Below, piece after piece: positions 1 through 6,776 of a stretch of DNA of 11,697 bases. Source of the DNA: Chloroflexota bacterium (GTDB lineage Bacteria; Chloroflexota; Dehalococcoidia; JACPPY01); NCBI GenBank assembly GCA_016189825.1, contig JACPRR010000201.1, positions 1-11,697 on the forward strand. The letters run 5' to 3'. The translations under genes and the position numbers were made by a program. Under the pieces are notes generated by a model, which did no database searches, was not told the DNA's origin, and saw only the letters and a program-made list of their open reading frames with translations. How positions within the stretch are numbered: position 1 is the first letter of the stretch; every line of letters begins with the position of its first letter.

Positions 1-519
1 AGACACGACAGAGGGTTCGGGTTGCTCGAGTACCTTATCGCGCTGGCCGTCATCTCTCCACTGGCCTACGCGGGGACGTTGACAGCATCCAGCATCGTCC
101 GCGGGACTCAGCGCTCCACCGATCAGATGGTCGCGCTGCGACAGGTACAGAACATGGGCTACTGGATGAGCCGGGACCTGTTGACAGCACAGAACATGCT
201 TCCCGGCGATGACTCGGAGACGCCACAGCTTGATCTTGTCGCTTTCGTATGGACCGACTGGGAGAATGCCGAGACGCACCACGTTCACTACTACTACGAG
301 GACATGGGCGATAATCTGAACAGGGTCAAACGGCACGTCGTCGTCGTCAATGACGCCCAGGTCACGATATCGGACAGGACCACATCCGTTGCCGAGAACA
401 TCCTGGACCCGGTATCCCTTACCCAGTCAGGCAACTTGTGGAAACTCGTAGTCCAGGCCCGCTCGCGTAATCGAATGGAAACGAGAGAGTACAATGTGCT
501 GCCACGTCCGAATGCATAG
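1..519 (+). CDS. Type IV minor pilin / PilW-GspJ-like prepilin (5' partial)
   Basis: A minor pilin-like subunit of a type IV pilus or related filament, cut by the left edge. The reading frame is open from base 1, so the TTG at 22 is not the true start. The first visible residues, RGFGLLEYLIALAVISPLAY, form a class III prepilin signal: a basic residue, Gly as the prepilin peptidase cleavage residue, Phe at +1 and Glu at +5, followed by a hydrophobic helix of about 20 residues that anchors the subunit before assembly. The globular part contains 'VALRQVQNMGYWMSRDLLTAQN', then a 'VAFVWTDW' strand and a 'LPRPNA' end. I associate this pattern with PilW/GspJ-like minor pilins of Chloroflexota; that is recall, not a search. 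The next gene begins inside the 3' end of this one, so the two are translationally linked. Assignment as a pilin is secure; the exact class (PilW, PilV or GspJ) is not. Confidence 0.85.
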   Translation, partial: RHDRGFGLLEYLIALAVISPLAYAGTLTASSIVRGTQRSTDQMVALRQVQNMGYWMSRDLLTAQNMLPGDDSETPQLDLVAFVWTDWENAETHHVHYYYEDMGDNLNRVKRHVVVVNDAQVTISDRTTSVAENILDPVSLTQSGNLWKLVVQARSRNRMETREYNVLPRPNA

Positions 520-1387
520 GATGCTCCTGGCAGTAGGCGATCGACTCAACGCGGCCCACCGTAGCCGGAGCGGTCTCGCCCTCCCTGGCGTACTGGTCAC
601 ATTGATGGTAGGCGGGCTGATGATCGCTCCGACTCTGGGCTTCATGGGCACCGGTGTGCGCGCCGGGAAGTTGATGCAGGACCACGTGAGCGCCCTTTAC
701 GCGGCTGATGCCGGAGTGGAGCACGGACTGTGGAAGCTCCAGAATGCGCCGCCAACGGAATACCCACACACCTATCAACTGACCGGCGTGAACGGCATGC
801 CCGTAGACGTGACATTATCGGTCAGCAACGTGCTCTGGGGGTTCACTATCGGCGAATCGGGCATTCACTCGAGTACCCTGCTGCTCCACGCATCGATGGT
901 GTGGGACCAGGGCCAAAGCAACTACCTGTACACGATCTCGCTTACTAATACCAACAACTCCAACGTACATTTGGACTCCATTATGGTAACGCCACCGACC
1001 GGCTACGCCTACGTAGACGGGTCCTCGTCCGGCATCACCGAAGACCCGCCCGAAGTTGCGGGAGACCCCAACGGCAATACGGGACTGATCTGGGATTTCG
1101 GCACGCCGCGCCCGAACATTCCCGCTGCGCCGAATCCTGAGGGGGGGGTCTACTCGACAGTCTACCAGTACATGAGATTATCAGGATACCCGGGATACAA
1201 CGGAGCCGCCGGCTATATCTGGGTGTCCGCCGAGCGCGAGGACATCGGGACAGTAAGCACAGCGGTGGCCATGAAAGTTACCGCGCGAGCGCTGCAGGGC
1301 GGGGTACCCAAGGTTACGGCCTCGGCGCTTGTCCTTAGAGACAACGCCACCGGTTCGACACTCGTCGGCTCATGGCAGTTGGACTGA
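494..1387 (+). CDS. PilX-like minor pilin / surface protein with DUF11-like domain
   Basis: A probable minor pilin or pilus-associated surface protein of 297 residues. A basic N-terminal stretch ends at SRSG and is followed by the hydrophobic segment LALPGVLVTLMVGGLMIAPTLGF (about residues 28-50). This resembles a prepilin signal, but Glu at +5 is missing. Then comes LYAADAGVEHGLWKL (about residues 68-82), the signature just after the membrane helix in PilX_N-type proteins. The rest contains 'YTISLTNTNNSNVHLDSIMV..PPTGYAYVDGSSSGIT', a DUF11-like extracellular beta-sandwich pattern. The ATG at 494 overlaps the previous gene by 26 nt and has GAGAGAG just upstream; ATGs at 512 and 521 are possible alternatives giving shorter leaders. 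A run of eight G at 1141-1148 lies about two thirds through the gene. It belongs to the pilus operon, and an adhesive or tip role is inference. Confidence 0.75.
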   Translation: MCCHVRMHRMLLAVGDRLNAAHRSRSGLALPGVLVTLMVGGLMIAPTLGFMGTGVRAGKLMQDHVSALYAADAGVEHGLWKLQNAPPTEYPHTYQLTGVNGMPVDVTLSVSNVLWGFTIGESGIHSSTLLLHASMVWDQGQSNYLYTISLTNTNNSNVHLDSIMVTPPTGYAYVDGSSSGITEDPPEVAGDPNGNTGLIWDFGTPRPNIPAAPNPEGGVYSTVYQYMRLSGYPGYNGAAGYIWVSAEREDIGTVSTAVAMKVTARALQGGVPKVTASALVLRDNATGSTLVGSWQLD

Positions 1388-1403
1388 GAACGGGAAACTC
1401 GAA

Positions 1404-1979
1404 ATGAAACGGCTAAAGACATCGATGGCAGTGTTCGGGATCGGGGGGGCGATCGTGCTCACTGCAACGTTTGGTGCCGCATACTTCAATCAATCGCAGG
1501 AACAGGAGCAGTTGCGGCAGGAGCTGTCCCAGACCAACGCCCGCATTGCAAAACTGCCCTCTCTGCCATCGAACGACAGCCTCATCGCCAAGCGGAAAGA
1601 CCTCGACGCCTCCATCGCCCAGGCGAAGTCCGACTATGACTCCACGAAAACGCGGTTACGCGCAAAGCTGGACAGCATCGAGATTGCGGCCACATTGTCC
1701 CAGATCGCCAGTGACTCAGGCGTCGCCGTGACCGGCACTGAGTCCCCCGGTCCGGCGGTCGAACAGCTCAAGGGACAGAAGTTCGCGTCGCTCACGGTCA
1801 CCACGCGGGCACAGGGCGACGTACCCAGACTGGTCGATTTCGTGTCGAAGGTCACCGCCCGATTCCCGACGGCTTCCATAAAGAGCGCGGAGCTAACGGT
1901 CCCGGATACGACCGGGAAAGAGGCCCGTCTCCCTTCCGTCGCTATCACCATGACCGTCTACTCATACGAGGGCGACTGA
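1404..1979 (+). CDS. pilO: PilO-like type IV pilus inner-membrane alignment protein
   Basis: A bitopic membrane protein of 191 residues with PilO/GspM-like organisation. A short basic cytoplasmic tail (MKRLK) leads into one membrane helix (about residues 8-28), then a polar, Gln/Glu-rich coiled coil with a Pro-containing break (about 30-90), then an alpha/beta domain (about 91-190) of the ferredoxin-like kind found in PilO. PilO pairs with PilN to link the cytoplasmic motor to the filament base. The frame is open further upstream, but the ATG at 1404 is preferred because the membrane helix then begins at residue 8 and the overlap with the previous gene disappears. The stop and the next start share one base (TGATG), indicating translational coupling. 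A run of seven G (1443-1449) lies at codons 14-16, inside the membrane-helix coding sequence. Sequence similarity to classical PilO is weak; topology and position carry the call. Confidence 0.7.
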   Translation: MKRLKTSMAVFGIGGAIVLTATFGAAYFNQSQEQEQLRQELSQTNARIAKLPSLPSNDSLIAKRKDLDASIAQAKSDYDSTKTRLRAKLDSIEIAATLSQIASDSGVAVTGTESPGPAVEQLKGQKFASLTVTTRAQGDVPRLVDFVSKVTARFPTASIKSAELTVPDTTGKEARLPSVAITMTVYSYEGD

Positions 1980-3469
1980 TGGCCAGAAAAGTAATTGCTC
2001 TCTTCTTTCGCAGCGATTCTGTAACCTACCTGGCCGCAAGAGGAAAACGTGTCCTCAAGTGGGCGGAACTGCCGCTTGATGCCGGCCTGGTCAAGGATGG
2101 GCTTGTCGCAGAGCCCCACGTGTTGGGTCCCCTGCTTCACGACTTCATCCGCGCGCAGGGAATCCGGCCCAAGTGGGTCATCGCCGGCATTTCCGGGCTG
2201 CATTGTCTCACCCGCACGATGTTGCTCCCGCACATGCAAAGGTCGGTGCTTCCCGAGGCAATCCGGCGTGAAGCGGAGCTGGCATTCCCGGTGCAGATCG
2301 ACCAGCTCTACCTTTCCTGGCAGACTGTGGCCTCCACCTCCGATACGATAAACACTTTCCTGGTTGCTTCGCCGCGCAATACCGCCGATGCTGCCATAAA
2401 GGCCCTCGGCATCGCAGGCATCAAGCCGCAAATGGTGGACCTTGCCCCTCTCTGCATCTCCAGGGTGGGCGCCGGCATAACAGGGGTGCTGGCCGACATC
2501 CGCCCCACAGAAGTGGACATCATCATCAACATCGATGGCGTGCCTCAGCTCATGAGGAGCCAGACCTACCCTGGAGAGGCACAGACGGTCCAGGAGAAGC
2601 TGCTTTACGTCAAGGAGGAGCTGGAGCGTTCAATAGATTTCTACGACTCAGCCCATCCTGACAAGCCTCTCGATGCTGTCGCCTTCTCGGGCCGCCTCCC
2701 GGTCCATGTATCCGGAAAACTGGTGCAAGAACTGGCTGCCTGCCAGTTCCTGGCCGGCGAGCTCAACCGCAGCGTGCTTCCGCTCCAATCGCCGATCAAG
2801 GCTCCCCATGGCTTCCCGGCAACGGAGTTCATGGTGAACCTGGGACTGGCTTCCAAGCCGTTGACAAGCGAGGGGGCAGACTTCACCGGTATCAATATCA
2901 ACGTTCTCCCCGAGGAACAGCGTCCAAAGACATTCTCCTATTCTCGGGTCGGGCTGGCGATCGGTTCCGAGGTGCTAGCGGCATCGCTAGTCATCTTCTC
3001 CATTGTGCAGGTGCGCGCGGCGAACGTAGAGACCCGCAGGCTTCAGTCCCAGGTAACAGCGGCGAATTCCCAGTTCGAGGGAAGGGCTGCGGCGGCACAG
3101 GCGCTGAAGCTTCAGGCGGTTGACCTGAACAAGAAACTGTCTGCTGCTCAGGCCACATATGACACTGCCGCCGCGAAGCTGGCAAACCTGAAGGCAGTAG
3201 CCGGCGGGTTCGACGCGCAAAAACAGACGCTGAACGCAGAGCTCGACCTGGTAACCACTATTGCGCCCAAAGAAATCGTTTTCCGCTCTGTGGCCCGGTC
3301 CGGTTCGACGACGACGGTCAGAGGCGCCTCCCCGGACGAGGCTACGGTGCTCGCGTACGCTCGCGCCCTGCAGCAGAGTGGGAAGTTCGCGCTCGTGGTG
3401 ATATCAAGCTGGCAGGCCAGTAACACCGGTATCTCAACATTCACCCTGTCCTTGCAGGGAAAAGGATAG
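1979..3469 (+). CDS. PilM-PilN fusion, type IV pilus alignment complex protein
   Basis: A single chain of 496 residues that appears to combine two normally separate proteins. Residues 1-300 have the layout of PilM, a cytoplasmic actin-fold protein: 'EAIRREAELAFPVQIDQLYLSW' near 93-114, 'EKLLYVKEELERSIDFYDSAHP' near 206-227, and 'FMVNLGLASKPL' near 284-295, matching the helical end of the PilM ATPase fold. Residues 305-316, ININVLPEEQRP, match the conserved PilN peptide that binds PilM. After this come one membrane helix (about 324-345), a coiled coil (about 349-425) and a C-terminal PilN-type domain ('APKEIVFRSVARSG', 'VLAYARALQQSGKF'). In separate systems PilN's N-terminal peptide docks into PilM; here the two are joined, as in GspL of type II secretion. 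The usual actin-fold Asp-Ile-Gly phosphate motif near the N terminus is replaced by FFRSDS. The gene starts on the last base of pilO and a GAGGG lies about 7 nt upstream. Confidence 0.8.
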   Translation: MARKVIALFFRSDSVTYLAARGKRVLKWAELPLDAGLVKDGLVAEPHVLGPLLHDFIRAQGIRPKWVIAGISGLHCLTRTMLLPHMQRSVLPEAIRREAELAFPVQIDQLYLSWQTVASTSDTINTFLVASPRNTADAAIKALGIAGIKPQMVDLAPLCISRVGAGITGVLADIRPTEVDIIINIDGVPQLMRSQTYPGEAQTVQEKLLYVKEELERSIDFYDSAHPDKPLDAVAFSGRLPVHVSGKLVQELAACQFLAGELNRSVLPLQSPIKAPHGFPATEFMVNLGLASKPLTSEGADFTGININVLPEEQRPKTFSYSRVGLAIGSEVLAASLVIFSIVQVRAANVETRRLQSQVTAANSQFEGRAAAAQALKLQAVDLNKKLSAAQATYDTAAAKLANLKAVAGGFDAQKQTLNAELDLVTTIAPKEIVFRSVARSGSTTTVRGASPDEATVLAYARALQQSGKFALVVISSWQASNTGISTFTLSLQGKG

Positions 3470-3473
3470 CTTC

Positions 3474-4559
3474 ATGGATATACGATCCCTGCTTGCTACA
3501 GCGAAGGCCAGCCAGGCATCCGACCTGCACCTCGTGGTCGGAACACCGCCGATGCTCCGCGTACATGGCTCGCTCTGTCCGGTTCCCGGTTGTTCAGAAC
3601 TCACACCTGAAGATACGCTGAAAGCATTTTGCCAGATCGCCGCGGACGGGCAGCAGGCGGAATTCGAAAAGAGCATGGAGCTCGACTTCGGCCTGTCTCA
3701 GGAAGGGGTGGGACGGGTGCGCTGCAACGCCGCCAAGCAGCAGGGCAGCATAAGCCTGGTGATGAGGCTCCTGCCCGAGTCAATCCCATCCATTGAGGAG
3801 TTGGGCCTGCCCAAAATATGCAAGGACCTCGTGGCCCGGCCCAGGGGACTCATCGTTGTCTCCGGGCCGACCGGGAGCGGAAAATCGACCACCCTCGCCG
3901 CGATGATCCAGCATCTCAATGCCACCGAGAGTCGCCGGGTGGTCACCATCGAAGACCCCATAGAGTACCTCCACCCGAGCCGGAAATGCCTGATCACTCA
4001 GCGCCAGTTGGGCACCGACACCACCTCCTTCGCCGAGGCGCTGCGCCGTGTCCTGCGGCAAGACCCCGATATCATACTGGTCGGCGAAATGAGGGACACC
4101 GAAACGGCGGCGGCGGTTATGACAATCGCAGAGACCGGCCACCTTGTCCTCACCACCGGCCACGCGCCGAGCGCGGCTCGCGCTGTTGAACGCATCATCG
4201 ACCTCTTTCCAGCCCACGAGCGCCACCTGGTCCAATCAAGACTGGCGACATCAATACTCGGCATCTTCTGCCAGGCGCTGGTGCCAAGGACGGACGGTAA
4301 GGGCAGGGTAGCCGCGGTGGAGGTGATGCTGGGCAACGCCGCAGTGAGAAACCTGGTGCGCGACGGCAAGATCTACCAGATACCAAACGTCATGCAGACG
4401 CATTCGCGCGAAGGCATGATACTGCTCGACCAATCACTGGTGAAGCTACACGCGGAACGCCTCATCAGCTACGAACACCTTCTGGCGTTTTGCGAAGACC
4501 GCGAACAGGTCCAGAAGCTCTGCGACAGGATCAGCGTTCTGAATCACTCGATGCAGTAG
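3474..4559 (+). CDS. pilT: PilT-type twitching/retraction ATPase
   Basis: A hexameric secretion-type ATPase of 361 residues, full length for PilT, which powers pilus retraction by depolymerising the filament at the inner face of the membrane. The N-terminal PAS-like domain starts 'ASDLHLVVGTPPMLRVHG' (15-32). The motor domain has Walker A GPTGSGKST (131-139), the Asp box TIEDPIE (158-164), Walker B DPDIILVGEMRD (197-208) and the His box TGHLVLTTGH (221-230). The retraction-specific AIRNLIRE motif appears as AVRNLVRD (290-297), followed by 'QTHSREGMILLDQSL', which favours PilT over PilB. The usual TLHTNSA after the His box is changed to TTGHAPSA. AAGGA 7 nt before the ATG is the ribosome site, and the gap after the previous gene is 4 nt. 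Its 3' end overlaps the oppositely oriented pilB gene. Confidence 0.93.
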   Translation: MDIRSLLATAKASQASDLHLVVGTPPMLRVHGSLCPVPGCSELTPEDTLKAFCQIAADGQQAEFEKSMELDFGLSQEGVGRVRCNAAKQQGSISLVMRLLPESIPSIEELGLPKICKDLVARPRGLIVVSGPTGSGKSTTLAAMIQHLNATESRRVVTIEDPIEYLHPSRKCLITQRQLGTDTTSFAEALRRVLRQDPDIILVGEMRDTETAAAVMTIAETGHLVLTTGHAPSAARAVERIIDLFPAHERHLVQSRLATSILGIFCQALVPRTDGKGRVAAVEVMLGNAAVRNLVRDGKIYQIPNVMQTHSREGMILLDQSLVKLHAERLISYEHLLAFCEDREQVQKLCDRISVLNHSMQ

Positions 4560-6067
4560 ACGTTGCGGACAACTTCGCACGGCGTGGTGATGCCCGTCTT
4601 CGCCTTCAGCATGCCGTCGCGCCACATCGAGACCATTCCCTCTTCCCTGGCCCTGGCGCGTATCTGGGCCGCGCTCGCCCCGGTGAGCAGCAGCCTCCTG
4701 ATCTCCTCTGAAACAGCGAGTATCTCGAAGACCGCGGTCCGCCCCAGGAATCCCGTACCCGCGCAGGCCGGGCAACCCTTGCCGTAGGAGAACTCGGTCC
4801 TGTCCTCGCCTAGCTCCTTGTTGTAGGCCAACTGCGCTTCCGCGGGGGCCTGAGTGAAATGCCGGCAGTGCGGGCAGACCTTCCGCACCATTCGCTGCGC
4901 CACCACGCCAACGACCGCCGAGGAAAGGTAAAAGGCACCCACGCCCAGATCAAGCAATCTGAACAGCGATCCCACAGTATCATTCGCGTGCACAGATGAC
5001 AGTACAAGGTGTCCGGTAAGCGCAGCCTGGGTCGCAATCTCTGCGGTCTCGCCATCCCGTATTTCCCCAACCAGGATTACGTCGGGATCGAGCCGCAAGA
5101 TCGTCCGCAGGCCGGTGGCAAATGTCACCCCTCCCTTAGGGTTGACCTCGATCTGATTGATGCCCCTCAGGCGGTACTCGACCGGATCTTCCACGGTGAT
5201 GACGTTCCTTGTCTTGTGGTCCATGCCGTTCACAGAGGCATACAGCGTCGTCGTCTTGCCCGATCCGGTTGGCCCGCTCAGCAAGATCATGCCAAAGGGT
5301 GACCTCAGCATGCTCTGATACTTGCCCAGTGGCCCGGGGAGCATACCTGTTTCCGGTAACTCCAGTGCCCCAAAGGACTTGTCAAGGATCCTCAGCACCG
5401 ACATCTGCCCGTACATCGACTGTATGGTGACCACGCGGATGTTGACCTCCCGGTTCTGCACAATGAGGGAGAATTGGCCGTCCTGTGGCCGGTGGTCTGC
5501 GATATTCATGCTGGCGAGAATCTTTATCCGTGAGATAAGGGGTCCGTGGGCGCTCAGGGGCAGAGAGACCGTATCCTGCAGCACGCCGTCAATGCGATAC
5601 CGCACGCGCAACGCATCCTCCTGCGGCTCGATATGTATGTCCGACGCCCGGTGCTTGACTGCCTCGCTGATGAGCATGTCAAGGGCGCGGACAGCAGGGG
5701 CTTCGGCAACAGCCTCGGCCAGCGACTTCTCTTGTTCCCTGACGGCGGCCGCGCCGGACTCGACCGGCTCGAACTGCTGCTCGATCTCCGCATATTTCTT
5801 GTAGTTGCGGTCGATGCAGGAACGAATGTCTGCGCTGGAGGCAAGCATGGGCTCGACCCGCATCCGCGCCCGTGCTTCCAGCACCTGAATGGTGGAGATG
5901 TCGCCTGGATCTGCCATGGCCACCTTCAGCGCGCCATCAGCGACTACCAGGGGTATGACAATGTATTTCCGGGCGATCGACTCAGGGACCAGTTGTAGCG
6001 CCCCTTGCTGAATAGGGTGTGTGTTGAGGTCTACCTGAGGAGTCTTTGAGCGGAACGTCATCACCAT
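4544..6067 (-). CDS. pilB: PilB/GspE-type pilus assembly ATPase
   Basis: The extension motor of the type IV pilus, 507 residues. An N-terminal MshEN/T2SSE_N-type domain (about 15-90, 'VPESIARKYIVIPLVVADGALKVAMADP') is followed by the PilB middle domain 'ASDIHIEPQEDALRVRYRIDG' (141-161). The motor domain has Walker A GPTGSGKT (265-272), Asp box TVEDPVEY (291-298), Walker B DPDVILVGEIRD (327-338) and His box TGHLVLSSVHANDT (351-364). Two Cys pairs, CPHC (398-401) and CPAC (432-435), form the zinc-binding loop typical of PilB/GspE and absent from PilT. The open frame reaches back to a TTG at 6112, but the ATG at 6067 has GGGAGG exactly 6 nt upstream and is preferred; an ATG at 6061 is also possible. 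Finding pilB alone on the strand opposite to the rest of the cluster is unusual. It is slightly shorter than common PilB proteins (about 560) because the N-terminal part is compact. Confidence 0.93.
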   Translation of the reverse strand: MVMTFRSKTPQVDLNTHPIQQGALQLVPESIARKYIVIPLVVADGALKVAMADPGDISTIQVLEARARMRVEPMLASSADIRSCIDRNYKKYAEIEQQFEPVESGAAAVREQEKSLAEAVAEAPAVRALDMLISEAVKHRASDIHIEPQEDALRVRYRIDGVLQDTVSLPLSAHGPLISRIKILASMNIADHRPQDGQFSLIVQNREVNIRVVTIQSMYGQMSVLRILDKSFGALELPETGMLPGPLGKYQSMLRSPFGMILLSGPTGSGKTTTLYASVNGMDHKTRNVITVEDPVEYRLRGINQIEVNPKGGVTFATGLRTILRLDPDVILVGEIRDGETAEIATQAALTGHLVLSSVHANDTVGSLFRLLDLGVGAFYLSSAVVGVVAQRMVRKVCPHCRHFTQAPAEAQLAYNKELGEDRTEFSYGKGCPACAGTGFLGRTAVFEILAVSEEIRRLLLTGASAAQIRARAREEGMVSMWRDGMLKAKTGITTPCEVVRNVYCIE

Positions 6068-6098
6068 GGCGCGCCTCCCGACGACGATAGTCCGTAGC

Positions 6099-6113
6099 GT
6101 TGGCCAAGCCAAC
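6099..6113. repeat. Inverted repeat upstream of pilB
   Basis: GTTGGC, spacer CAA, GCCAAC: a perfect 6-bp stem with a 3-nt loop, centred about 39 nt upstream of the pilB ATG. It could be an operator or a small leader hairpin for pilB. Position is the only support for either role. Confidence 0.4.
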
Positions 6114-6263
6114 AGCCCAATATTAGTGGGGCAAGACTTGGTGGCCGTGTGGGAAATGTTGTGCGATAGTGTGATCAGGTATCGCGCTGAGGGTTATGTA
6201 AAATCCGCCCGCTGGTTGCGCTTCACGATGTCATCGTCCCGGCCATTATCCGTCAAGGTCCAT

Positions 6264-6317
6264 GAGCCTGTCGAAGGGCGCTCCCTGCGGGGCCCCTGAG
6301 GCTCTCGAAGGGCTCGG
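6264..6317. repeat. Two copies of GAGCC-TGTCGAAG-GGCTC-like palindromic element
   Basis: Copy one begins GAGCCTGTCGAAGGGC at 6264; copy two, GAGGCTCTCGAAGGGCTC, begins at 6298. The first 16 bases differ at only two positions. The consensus folds as GAGCC/GGCTC. From general knowledge, motifs of this kind occur scattered between genes in many bacterial genomes. Their presence marks this stretch as repeat-accumulating, non-coding DNA. Confidence 0.6.
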
Positions 6318-6403
6318 TGGAGGCCGTAATCCGCGGATATTATGGTAATCTCAATGTGGCCCGCAATGCCAGGGTGAGAGATCCAATGGGGGTGTCTCCG
6401 CTA

Positions 6404-6463
6404 CCCCAGGCTGAAGCCCGGGGCACAGATAGAAATTCCCATGCCCACGGCTTCGGCCGTGGG
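6404..6463. repeat. Pair of GC-rich hairpins
   Basis: Hairpin one (6404-6423) is CCCC-A-GGC, loop TGAA, GCC-C-GGGG, with one A-C mismatch. Hairpin two (6444-6463) is CCCACGGC, loop TTCG, GCCGTGGG: a perfect 8-bp stem closed by a UUCG-type loop if transcribed in the + direction. Flanking bases (ATTCCCA on the left, TGGAAAT on the right) extend it imperfectly. Neither is followed by a T-run, so they look like REP-type palindromes rather than intrinsic terminators, although they could protect or end transcripts from either side. Confidence 0.6.
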
Positions 6464-6509
6464 TGGAAATCCACGGATTGCGCTGGAGAGAGGGCCAAAT
6501 TCGCTAACT

Positions 6510-6580
6510 CCTCTCCCTTTGAGGGAGAGGGTAGGGAGAGGGTGACTCCGAAGCTGATCTCTTTCTCACCAAGGGAGAGG
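6510..6580. repeat. CCTCTCCCT/AGGGAGAGG palindrome with tandem 11-mers
   Basis: CCTCTCCCT (6510-6518), loop TTG, AGGGAGAGG (6522-6530) forms a perfect 9-bp stem. The 11-mer AGGGAGAGGGT occurs twice head to tail (6522-6532 and 6533-6543), and AGGGAGAGG recurs at 6572-6580. On the - strand the element reads as a CTCTCCCTTGGTGAG... unit, which resembles a short repeat seen between genes in many unrelated bacteria (recall, not a search). It lies downstream of the desulforedoxin-like genes and may end their transcript. Confidence 0.65.
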
Positions 6581-6613
6581 CGAACGCCTTTACGCTGAGT
6601 CGTGCAACTAGGG

Positions 6614-6757
6614 TTAGTCGGATGAGGGGACCGGCTTCGGTTGCTGGACTTCCATTTCCACGCCGCAGCACACCGCGACACCTGCGCCGGCCTTTGTGCA
6701 CAGCACCTCGGTGCCGCACGTCGCGCAACGATATCTCTTTCCAAGCTGGTTAGCCAA
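6614..6757 (-). CDS. Desulforedoxin-like small protein (copy 2)
   Basis: A 47-residue protein starting MANQLGKRYRCATCGTEVLC. Cys11 and Cys14 form a CxxC, and Cys30-Cys31-Gly32 form the adjacent-Cys pair. This is the spacing of desulforedoxin, a small homodimeric protein in which four Cys bind one iron per subunit, and of the N-terminal domain of desulfoferrodoxin. Binding of zinc instead of iron is equally possible. It differs from its neighbour by an extra Cys20 and a polar, Pro-rich tail (residues 37-47). The TTG start is supported by GGAGG 7 nt upstream (6765-6769), by exact alignment of the N terminus (MAN..GKRY) with the upstream paralogue, and by the known desulforedoxin N terminus (Met-Ala-Asn). 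It follows its paralogue after 19 nt on the same strand. The electron-transfer partner is unknown. Confidence 0.85.
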   Translation of the reverse strand: MANQLGKRYRCATCGTEVLCTKAGAGVAVCCGVEMEVQQPKPVPSSD

Positions 6758-6776
6758 GAATCTGCCTCCGAATTAG

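Larger units (their letters stand above)
6068..6613. other. Gene-free region with pilB leader and dispersed palindromes
   Basis: About 545 bases between the pilB start and the stop of the second desulforedoxin-like gene, both on the - strand. I find no credible coding region on either strand. The pilB side holds its GGGAGG ribosome site (6074-6079) and a perfect inverted repeat GTTGGC-CAA-GCCAAC (6099-6113) in the expected leader or operator zone. I see no convincing -35/-10 pair for pilB. The rest, from about 6260 to 6590, contains several families of short palindromes annotated separately. No hairpin followed by a T-run, as expected of an intrinsic terminator for the genes on the right, is apparent. 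Confidence 0.7.

Noticed and set aside
22..24. TTG as the start of the first pilin gene
   Set aside because: The frame is open to base 1 and the residues before it (RGFG) belong to the prepilin cleavage motif, so the real start is outside the window.
5322..5998. Open frames of 150-160 codons antisense to pilB
   Set aside because: Shadow frames of a strongly supported pilB; no ribosome site or domain.
6404..6580. Possible CRISPR array or tRNA-like structure in the palindrome-rich gap
   Set aside because: Repeats are of different sequences and sizes with no regular spacer, and no cloverleaf with a CCA or T-arm motif could be built.
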